Shown piece by piece: positions 1-4,797 of a stretch of 5,297 nt of DNA. A program made the position numbers and the translations under genes. The stretch comes from CAYPEL01 sp964409635. GTDB taxonomy: Bacteria; Pseudomonadota; Gammaproteobacteria; DSM-19610. Every line of letters begins with the position of its first letter. Position 1 is the stretch's first letter. Under the pieces are notes generated by a model that saw nothing but the letters and a program-made list of their open reading frames with translations, was not told the DNA's origin and did not search any database. Location: NCBI GenBank assembly GCA_964409635.1, contig CAYPEL010000176.1, forward strand, positions 1 through 5,297, given 5' to 3'.

Positions 1-124
1 GTACACCTGAGGCTGCAGCCCCTGTTGGGTTTCACCCACCCTGCAAGACTTTTTCAACAATTAACCCCAAATCAACTCTCCTGCGTTAATACCAGGGACA
101 ACAAATCCCAAGCAGGAGAAAACC

Positions 125-1876
125 ATGTCCCAAAACAAAACCTTAAAAATTACCGCCGTGGCCATTTCTACCGTGCTGATGCTGGCCTGCGCGCCCTATC
201 AGTCATCAGAACAACCCACCAACAACCAGCAGATATCCCCGCCGCCAACAGCAGGCAAAGCATCCACATCCAGTGTGGATACCATAGGAGAGCACCAGCA
301 AGTAATATCTGAATATAAAAAGGATAAGGAAGCGGCGCATAGCGTCCCGCGTCTTGCTGCAAAATCACGGGCATTCGTCGCCCAGGACGTCGCAGCTTAT
401 CAACGGGCCATGCCTGTCCGGCATCACTATGAACCAGTTGACCGGGAAAACTATGCGCACTTTGATGACAACCCGGTTAAACGGGTTACAGAATCACCGC
501 TTTCAACCTTTAGTATCGATGTCGATACCGGCGCCTACAGCAATGTACGCCGCATGTTAAATGCCGGACGCATGCCCGTTCAGGACGCCGTCCGGGTGGA
601 AGAAATGATCAACTATTTTTCCTATGATTATCCACAACCAGAGAACCAACGGGTTCCCTTCAAAGTGATCACCGAAATCGGCCCAACACCCTGGAACAAA
701 AATACGCATTTATTACATATCGGGATCAAGGGTTACGACATTGCCCGCGATAAACTGCCACCGGCCAATCTGGTGTTCCTGGTAGACGTGTCGGGCTCAA
801 TGCGGTCAGCCAATAAACTTGAACTGCTTAAATCCTCACTGCGGTTATTAACCAAACAACTGCGGAAAGAAGACCGGATATCACTCGCCGTTTATGCGGG
901 TGCTTCGGGTGTCGTACTAGAACCCACCTCAGGCAGCGAAAAGGGAAAAATCATCCGCGCACTGGAGGCTTTGAAAGCGGGTGGTTCAACCAACGGTGCA
1001 GCCGGTATTCGCCTGGCCTATGATCTTGCTGCAGAGGGTTTTATCAAAGGCGGTATTAACCGGGTGCTGTTAGCGACTGACGGAGACTTTAATGTCGGCA
1101 CGGTTAATTTTGAAGCCCTGAAAGACTTGATAGAAACCAAGCGCAAGACCGGCGTATCGCTCACCACCCTGGGTTTCGGTGCAGGTAATTATAATGATCA
1201 GCTGATGGAACAACTGGCTGATACCGGTAATGGTAATTATGCCTATATTGATACCCTTAACGAGGCGCAGAAAGTACTGGTCGATGAAATGGGCTCAACG
1301 TTACAAACTATCGCCAAGGACGTAAAAATACAGCTCGAATTTAATCCGGCTGCTGTTTCAGAGTACCGGCTTGTTGGTTATGAGAATCGCAGCTTACGCC
1401 GCGAAGATTTCAATAACGACAAAATAGACGCCGGAGATATTGGTGCCGGCCATACAGTGACAGCGATATACGAGATCACCCTGGCCGGTAGCGGGGCAGA
1501 GCGTATTGATCCCTTGCGCTATGGTAAAGCCAAAAAGCAGGCGTCTAACCATGTCAACGAACTGGCTTTATTAAAATTGCGCTATAAAGCACCGGATAGT
1601 GATACCAGCCAATTAATCGAAAAGCCGATTTACAAAATCAGTATTCAAAATAAACTGAAAGCAACATCGGAACGATTCCGTTTTTCCGCTGCTGTTGCCG
1701 GTTTCGGTCAGTTACTGCGGGGAGGCGATTATATGCAAGCATTTGGTTACGGCGAAGCGCTTGATTTGGCGCGCCATGCGCGTGGTGCTGACCTCTTTGG
1801 TTATCAGGGTGAATTCCTGAAACTGGTCAATCTTGCCCGGTCACTGAGTAGTACACCCAATAACACAGTTAACTGA
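125..1876 (+). CDS. VWA-domain lipoprotein, YfbK-like (von Willebrand factor type A)
   Basis: Complete 583-residue protein. The start at 125 is set by AGGAG at 114-118, six bases upstream. Residues 1-22 form a lipoprotein-like signal: KTLK, a hydrophobic stretch, then L-M-L-A-C with C22 as the lipidation site; Met and Leu at -3 and -2 are slightly atypical, and Ala at +2 suggests the outer membrane. A low-complexity Ser/Pro/Gln-rich linker follows to about residue 60. Residues ~110-205 match the region that precedes the VWA domain in YfbK-type proteins (STFSIDVDTGAYSNVRR). The VWA domain spans ~213-390 with an intact metal-ion-dependent adhesion site: D221-x-S223-x-S225, T289 in GGSTNG, and T318-D319-G-D. 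The C-terminal ~190 residues resemble the DUF3520-type region of this family. The family's biochemical role is poorly known; metal-dependent protein binding at the cell envelope is inferred. It is a single gene with its own terminator, so it is not in an operon with what follows. Confidence 0.93.
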   Translation: MSQNKTLKITAVAISTVLMLACAPYQSSEQPTNNQQISPPPTAGKASTSSVDTIGEHQQVISEYKKDKEAAHSVPRLAAKSRAFVAQDVAAYQRAMPVRHHYEPVDRENYAHFDDNPVKRVTESPLSTFSIDVDTGAYSNVRRMLNAGRMPVQDAVRVEEMINYFSYDYPQPENQRVPFKVITEIGPTPWNKNTHLLHIGIKGYDIARDKLPPANLVFLVDVSGSMRSANKLELLKSSLRLLTKQLRKEDRISLAVYAGASGVVLEPTSGSEKGKIIRALEALKAGGSTNGAAGIRLAYDLAAEGFIKGGINRVLLATDGDFNVGTVNFEALKDLIETKRKTGVSLTTLGFGAGNYNDQLMEQLADTGNGNYAYIDTLNEAQKVLVDEMGSTLQTIAKDVKIQLEFNPAAVSEYRLVGYENRSLRREDFNNDKIDAGDIGAGHTVTAIYEITLAGSGAERIDPLRYGKAKKQASNHVNELALLKLRYKAPDSDTSQLIEKPIYKISIQNKLKATSERFRFSAAVAGFGQLLRGGDYMQAFGYGEALDLARHARGADLFGYQGEFLKLVNLARSLSSTPNNTVN

Positions 1877-1893
1877 CATGGCTGGATGTAATA

Positions 1894-1933
1894 AAGCCCC
1901 TTGAAGATTCAAGGGGCTTGTTGGTTATTTTTT
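1894..1933 (+). terminator. Rho-independent terminator of the VWA gene
   Basis: Perfect inverted repeat AAGCCCCTTGA (1894-1904) and TCAAGGGGCTT (1909-1919) around a four-base loop, then a short spacer and six T at 1928-1933. It begins 17 bases after the VWA stop codon. The spacer GTTGGTTA before the T run is a little long, but the 11-bp GC-rich stem is strong. It separates the VWA gene from the chimeric restriction region. Confidence 0.85.
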
Positions 1934-2140
1934 CTATCCTTATTTTGAGTTACACTTCCCGACCATTACAAGGTACTCCAATGAGAGGCTCTATTTTAAT
2001 AGCCCCCCCTCTTTGAAAAATAGAAACCGTGACGAAAAGAGGAATTGGAATAATGTTGTGTTTGATGGTTTGTAAAATTTGACAAAGAGCATGCCGTAAG
2101 TTTTCATTTGCAAGTTAAACACCAAGGCAAAATACCTGTC
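1934..2140. other. Intergenic region between the VWA terminator and the chimeric ORF
   Basis: About 200 AT-rich bases without a convincing gene. It holds a seven-C run at 2003-2009, a weak long-loop inverted repeat (CCTCTTT at 2008-2014 with AAAGAGG at 2036-2042), and a candidate promoter at 2079-2107. The only short ATG frame tested here (1981, 11 codons) has no supporting features. If the restriction remnant was inserted, this stretch is probably the native upstream region of the small membrane-protein gene. Confidence 0.5.
2079..2107 (+). promoter_or_regulatory. Candidate sigma-70 promoter for the chimeric ORF
   Basis: Perfect -35 hexamer TTGACA at 2079-2084, a 17-base spacer, then TTTCAT at 2102-2107, which matches four of six bases of the -10 consensus. 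Transcription would start near 2113-2115, about 27 bases before the ATG at 2141. The weak -10 keeps this tentative. In the insertion model it is the original promoter of the small membrane-protein gene, now reading into the hsdS fragment. Confidence 0.4.
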
Positions 2141-2749
2141 ATGAACAATTTTATTTTATACTCAATCATAGCCTCTGTCGTCTTGACTGTGGTGCTGAAT
2201 GTCTTGCCCATTATATTCCCCAACGCGGCTGCAAAAGCGCAAAGAAAACTCGAAGATGATGAGCAGGCAAATAAGCTCTCTAATGTGATCGTTGAGAATG
2301 GTGACGTATTATTCAATATTTCAGGGGCATCGGTTGCGCGGTGCTGTATTGTTCCAAGTGAACATCTTCCCGCTCGTGTAAATCAGCAAGTCGCTATATT
2401 GAGGCCTAATGATAGTGATATTTCGAGCAAATTTCTTTGCTGCCTGATAACGTCAAGGTTATATATAGATCGGTTGCTTGGTATTGGTGATGAAGGCGGG
2501 TTAACCCGCCAAGCCATCACAAAGAAACAATTGCAAGATTTGAGAGTTTCTATTCCGGAAGACGTCGGAGATCAAAGTAAAATCTGTTTGAAACTTGATA
2601 AGCTTTCTCGTGAAGACATAATTATAGAAACCATCTACCAGCAAAAACTCACTTCCCAGGCTGAGCTAAAACAATCCATTTTGCAAAAAGCCTTTGCTGG
2701 AGAGTTGACGGCAGAAGTTACCAATCTCAAAGCCGAGGCCATCGCATGA
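2141..2749 (+). CDS. hsdS: Chimeric ORF: N-terminus of small membrane protein fused to C-terminal half of type I restriction specificity subunit (HsdS)
   Basis: Open frame of 202 codons. The frame opens further upstream (TTG at 2108), but ATG 2141 is preferred because it aligns with the start of the gene at 4504. The ribosome site is poor (AAGG at 2124-2127, 13 bases away). Residues 1-38 are nearly identical to that 84-residue membrane protein and include its first hydrophobic helix (~8-26). At residue 39 the sequence switches to HsdS: the later part of the second target-recognition domain (NGDVLFNISG, VNQQVAILRP, GGLTRQAITKKQLQDLRV), then the conserved C-terminal helix with KQSILQKAFAGELT at 177-190, which contacts HsdM in full enzymes. 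Intact HsdS proteins are roughly 400 residues with two recognition domains; only about 164 residues remain. The join at 2255/2256 is in frame. It is most likely a degenerate remnant; a membrane-anchored HsdS fragment is possible but unproven. ATGA at 2746-2749 overlaps the next small ORF. Confidence 0.8.
   Translation: MNNFILYSIIASVVLTVVLNVLPIIFPNAAAKAQRKLEDDEQANKLSNVIVENGDVLFNISGASVARCCIVPSEHLPARVNQQVAILRPNDSDISSKFLCCLITSRLYIDRLLGIGDEGGLTRQAITKKQLQDLRVSIPEDVGDQSKICLKLDKLSREDIIIETIYQQKLTSQAELKQSILQKAFAGELTAEVTNLKAEAIA
2159..2255 (+). repeat. 97-bp perfect direct repeat, left copy
   Basis: Identical base for base to 4522-4618. It encodes residues 7-38 of the small membrane protein plus the first base of codon 39. 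It ends exactly where HsdS-like sequence begins. The preceding 18 bases from the ATG differ at five positions from the right copy, and similarity upstream of the ATG is weak. The two copies start 2363 bp apart and bracket the restriction remnant. Confidence 0.97.
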
Positions 2750-2844
2750 TGGATGGCAGTATGACATTGCTTGCCCATACAACAACCGAGTATCTCTCGG
2801 TTGTTCGTGCTGAAGCAGATAAAATCGACAGGCAAATCAAATGA
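2746..2844 (+). CDS. Possible 32-residue small ORF between hsdS and fic/rhuM
   Basis: ATG 2746 overlaps the hsdS stop as ATGA, and GAGG at 2735-2738 sits seven bases upstream, a good ribosome site. The product starts MMDGSMTLLAHTTTEYL and ends in a charged stretch (RAEADKIDRQIK). The stop at 2842-2844 is one base before the AAAGGAG of the next gene, so the frame exactly fills the gap. I do not recognise a family, and it has no Fic-antitoxin motif that I can see. It carries a 10-bp hairpin at 2781-2805. It could be a real small protein, a coupling leader, or chance. Confidence 0.28.
   Translation: MMDGSMTLLAHTTTEYLSVVRAEADKIDRQIK
2781..2805 (+). repeat. 10-bp perfect hairpin upstream of fic/rhuM
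   Basis: AACAACCGAG (2781-2790), loop TATCT, CTCGGTTGTT (2796-2805). No T run follows, so it is not a standard terminator. It lies 41 bases before the fic/rhuM ribosome site and inside the 32-codon ORF. It might be an mRNA structure, a processing site, or a dimeric operator. Confidence 0.6.
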
Positions 2845-2845
2845 C

Positions 2846-2852
2846 AAAGGAG
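2846..2852 (+). promoter_or_regulatory. Ribosome binding site that fixes the fic/rhuM start
   Basis: AAAGGAG, eight bases before ATG 2861. The frame is open 30 codons further upstream to 2771, but that extension lacks a comparable site and overlaps the 32-codon ORF and the hairpin, so ATG 2861 is chosen. Confidence 0.85.
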
Positions 2853-2860
2853 TGTCAGCC

Positions 2861-3862
2861 ATGAACGAAGAAATTATTATCTATCAGGAAGCTGGCGAAC
2901 CCGTCGAGGTGCGTCTGGAGGCGGAATCTATTTGGTTAAACCAGGAACAAATGTGTGCTTTGTTTGGGGTAAAAAAGGCGGGTATTTCCAAGCATCTGAA
3001 AAATATCTTTACCAGTGGTGAGCTAGAGCGCGCTGTAACCGTTTCCAAAATGGAAACGGTTCGTTTGGAAGGAGGACGACAGGTTAGACGTTCTATTGAC
3101 CATTTCAATCTTGATGCTGTTATTTCAGTAGGTTACAGAGTCAATTCTGTACGAGCCACTCATTTCCGTCAATGGGCCACCCGCACTCTGCGTGAGCACT
3201 TGACCCGCGGCTGGACGCTGTCGCAGCAACGTTTTGAGTCGAACGCCCGTGAGCTGGAAGCAGCTATGGCATTGGTGCAGAAGGCAGCTCAAAGTCCGGA
3301 ACTGCAAAGCGATACAGGCCGTGGTCTGGTCGATATCGTCACGCGCTATGCGCAGACTTTCTTATTATTACAGCGTTATGATGAAGGCCTGCTGAGTGAT
3401 CCCCGAGTACAGGCCGGGGGTGTGCTGCCCACGGCAGACGAGGCGCGATCCTCACTGGCGGGCTTGAAATCAGAATTAATAGCACGCGGTGAGGCCACGG
3501 AACTATTTGCGCTGGAGCGCGAGCAGGGCTTGAGTTCGCTATTGGGGAATCTTGATCAGAGCGTTTTCGGTGAGCCTGCCTATCCGAATATTGAAGCGAA
3601 GGCGGCGCATCTCTTGTATTTTGTGATCAAGAATCATCCCTTCTCCGATGGTAATAAACGCAGTGCCGCTTTTCTGTTTGTGGATTTCCTCAATCGGAAC
3701 GGTCGATTGCTGAATTCGAGCGAGGTGCCGGTGATTAATGATATTGGTCTTGCCGCCCTGACCTTGCTGGTGGCTGAGTCTGATCCCGCCAACAAGGAGA
3801 CGATGATTCGTTTGGTGATGAATATGCTGGCACCCGGGTCCAACGAGGGTGGTGTTGTATGA
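2861..3862 (+). CDS. Fic/DOC-domain protein with RhuM-type N-terminal region
   Basis: 333 residues, apparently full length and intact. The N-terminal part has a likely helix-turn-helix at about 25-50 (WLNQEQMCALFGVKKAGISKH), followed by the family hallmark FNLDAVISVGYRVNS and the RQWATRTLREHL segment typical of RhuM-family virulence proteins. The C-terminal part is a Fic/DOC domain with the active-site motif HPFSDGNKR at 259-267. The GNKR ending resembles the Doc type, whose characterised members phosphorylate EF-Tu, more than the GNGR of AMP-transferring Fic proteins; the activity here is inferred. Such genes are often found between hsdS and hsdR of type I systems, but their role there is not well established. 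The stop overlaps the hsdR start (ATGA at 3859-3862), implying translational coupling. It is the only restriction-island gene without visible damage. An 11-bp hairpin lies within it at 3037-3061. Confidence 0.9.
   Translation: MNEEIIIYQEAGEPVEVRLEAESIWLNQEQMCALFGVKKAGISKHLKNIFTSGELERAVTVSKMETVRLEGGRQVRRSIDHFNLDAVISVGYRVNSVRATHFRQWATRTLREHLTRGWTLSQQRFESNARELEAAMALVQKAAQSPELQSDTGRGLVDIVTRYAQTFLLLQRYDEGLLSDPRVQAGGVLPTADEARSSLAGLKSELIARGEATELFALEREQGLSSLLGNLDQSVFGEPAYPNIEAKAAHLLYFVIKNHPFSDGNKRSAAFLFVDFLNRNGRLLNSSEVPVINDIGLAALTLLVAESDPANKETMIRLVMNMLAPGSNEGGVV
3037..3061 (+). repeat. 11-bp perfect hairpin inside fic/rhuM
   Basis: AACCGTTTCCA (3037-3047), loop AAA, TGGAAACGGTT (3051-3061). It encodes part of the TVSKMETV segment after the helix-turn-helix. 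An 11-bp perfect stem with a three-base loop is unusual inside a coding region. It may be an operator-like or mRNA structure, or chance. Confidence 0.55.
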
Positions 3863-4236
3863 CATCAGACCTGAACGAGGCCGAGACCCGCGCAGAACTA
3901 ATCGATCCCATCCTGAAAGAGGCCGGCTGGTGTGTAGTAGATGGCAGCCGGGTTCGTCGTGAGGTGATTACCCTCGGTCGTTTAGAGGGGGTCGGTCAAC
4001 GTTCCAAGCAGGATATTGCCGATTACATTCTGTTTTATAAAGGTCAAAAGCTCGCAGTGATTGAGGCAAAGCGATGCGGTCTTGCGGATACCGAAGGCGT
4101 TACACAAGCCAAGCGATATACGGAAAAGATCCAGACGCGTTTTACCTATTCCACCAATGGTGGGGGACAGCTATATATGTCAATATACGACATAGATTCT
4201 TTATTTGGTTTTCTAAGTAGATCCTGTTGTACTTAA
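3859..4236 (+). CDS. hsdR: Truncated type I restriction endonuclease subunit R (HsdR), N-terminal nuclease part only
   Basis: 125 codons, against roughly 800 or more in intact HsdR. Residues 1-101 match the N-terminus of EcoEI-type HsdR (TRAELIDPILKEAGW, SRVRREVITLGRLEG, FTYSTNG). The PD-(D/E)xK nuclease residues are present: E13, D55, E69-x-K71, and the downstream Q83-xxx-Y87 motif. From about residue 102 the family sequence is lost; the tail (GGQLYMSIYDIDSLFGFLSR) ends at TAA 4234-4236. The DEAD-box helicase and C-terminal domains are absent, so no ATP-driven translocation is possible. The start overlaps the fic/rhuM stop (ATGA), as in an operon. It is best called a remnant or pseudogene with an open frame; a free nuclease domain of this length may not fold stably. 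Confidence 0.82.
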   Translation: MTSDLNEAETRAELIDPILKEAGWCVVDGSRVRREVITLGRLEGVGQRSKQDIADYILFYKGQKLAVIEAKRCGLADTEGVTQAKRYTEKIQTRFTYSTNGGGQLYMSIYDIDSLFGFLSRSCCT

Positions 4237-4242
4237 ATTACT

Positions 4243-4409
4243 CTAGGAGCCTGTCCGAGAATAGAAGCCATCACGAGGAAAAGCTGGATTTGGCCAGATT
4301 CCTCCATTATTTTCGTTAAATATATCCAATATTCGCCTCAAATAATGAAAAAATCTGACTCAAACCAGCGTCCCCTCGCAACGACTTCTATTCTCGGACA
4401 GGCTCCTAG
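4243..4409. mobile_element. 167-bp palindromic MITE-like element
   Basis: The ends are a perfect 25-bp inverted repeat: 4243-4267 begins CTAGGAGCCTGTCCGAGAAT and 4385-4409 is its reverse complement. Imperfect symmetry continues inward through shared blocks such as CGAGG, GCTGG, CAGATT and CATTATTT, so the whole element is one long near-palindrome centred near 4326. It has no ORF worth reporting. Each end starts at CTAG, which contains the self-complementary TA. TA duplication within CTAG is characteristic of IS630/Tc1-mariner insertion, so mobilisation by a transposase of that kind is a reasonable guess, but the family is not proven. If transcribed it would form a long hairpin. It sits seven bases after the hsdR-fragment stop. 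Confidence 0.75.
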
Positions 4410-4503
4410 TAAACCGAAGCAAGAATTCTATTTATGTTGTAAAAGGTTGCGTAGTGAACAGATACTCATTCTGCCAGAATCAGAAACTTAACCAACGCCT
4501 GTT
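4410..4503. other. Gap between the palindromic element and the small membrane-protein gene
   Basis: Ninety-four AT-rich bases without an ORF. A weak promoter-like pair, TTGTAA (4437-4442) and GATACT (4461-4466) with an 18-base spacer, matches four of six bases at each hexamer. No clear ribosome site precedes ATG 4504. This sequence does not match the upstream region of the left repeat copy beyond a few bases next to the ATG. Confidence 0.4.
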
Positions 4504-4758
4504 ATGAACGATTTTATAACTTACTCAATCATAGCCTCTGTCGTCTTGACTGTGGTGCTGAATGTCTTGCCCATTATATTCCCCAACGCGGCTGCAAAAG
4601 CGCAAAGAAAACTCGAAGCAAACGCAAGACGTGCGATTGAACAGCACGAAGACAACGCCCGGCCGCGCGTAAAAGTGTTCTTCCCATGGAAAGCGATGCT
4701 TATCGGTTCTATCTTGCTAACGCTATTGGTTAATCTCATCGGGCTGTTGGCCCGCTAA
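4504..4758 (+). CDS. Small two-helix inner-membrane protein of unknown function
   Basis: 84 residues. There are two hydrophobic segments at about 8-26 and 64-82, joined by a charged linker (~32-57) rich in Arg, Lys and Glu (AQRKLEANARRAIEQ) that is probably an amphipathic helix. By the positive-inside rule the linker would be cytoplasmic and both ends periplasmic. I recognise no family. The start is supported by the matching ATG of the left copy, although the upstream Shine-Dalgarno signal is poor. The gene ends 39 bases before the phosphopantetheinyl transferase gene on the same strand, so cotranscription is likely. Codons 7-38 are duplicated at 2159-2255. This is the intact copy and presumably the ancestral neighbour of the transferase. 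Confidence 0.75.
   Translation: MNDFITYSIIASVVLTVVLNVLPIIFPNAAAKAQRKLEANARRAIEQHEDNARPRVKVFFPWKAMLIGSILLTLLVNLIGLLAR
4522..4618 (+). repeat. 97-bp perfect direct repeat, right copy
   Basis: Identical to 2159-2255. It lies wholly within the intact membrane-protein gene and is followed by that gene's own codons (GCAAACGCAAGACG), where the left copy switches to hsdS. With the left copy it delimits the insert. Confidence 0.97.
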
Positions 4759-4797
4759 AATAACGGCCGTTGCGGCCAGTGTTTTCCTCAGGATTAA

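Larger units (their letters stand above)
2256..4164 (+). other. Remnant of a type I restriction-modification operon (interior slice)
   Basis: Gene order hsdS(3' half), small ORF, fic/rhuM, hsdR(5' end) is the interior of the common hsdM-hsdS-fic/rhuM-hsdR arrangement. The left edge is abrupt at 2255/2256, against the membrane-protein 5' copy. The right edge is approximate, near 4161-4164, where HsdR-like protein sequence stops. The missing parts are hsdM, the first half of hsdS, and the helicase and C-terminal parts of hsdR. Transferred origin is inferred from this content and the flanking repeats. Confidence 0.8.

Noticed and set aside
11..20. GGCTGCAGCC palindrome near the left edge, followed by TGGGT-TTC-ACCCA
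   Set aside because: Short symmetric sequences without a clear terminator T run or partner sites; too little to call.
3..89. Possible C-terminal tail of an upstream protein, ending TAA at 87-89
   Set aside because: Only 28 codons with no recognisable motif; this short open stretch cannot be distinguished from chance.
25..312. 95-codon + strand frame from a TTG start overlapping the VWA gene start
   Set aside because: It has no ribosome site or recognisable domain, and most of it overlaps the well-supported VWA signal peptide and linker in another frame.
2104..2316. Minus-strand frames over both repeat copies (also 4521-4739)
   Set aside because: These are mirror images of the membrane-protein coding sequence; similarity between them only reflects the direct repeat.
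2771..2860. Thirty-codon upstream extension of the fic/rhuM gene
   Set aside because: The ATG at 2861 has a strong AAAGGAG site and starts with a typical family N-terminus, whereas the extension overlaps the hairpin and has no good ribosome site.
4243..4409. CRISPR or rho-independent terminator reading of the inverted repeat
   Set aside because: There is only one repeat pair with no spaced array, and the arms are far apart with no T run after the right arm, unlike a terminator.
4759..4797. GGCC-GTTGC-GGCC inverted repeat followed by a few T between the small gene and the transferase, considered as a terminator
   Set aside because: The stem is only four base pairs and the T run is four bases; the close spacing favours one transcript.
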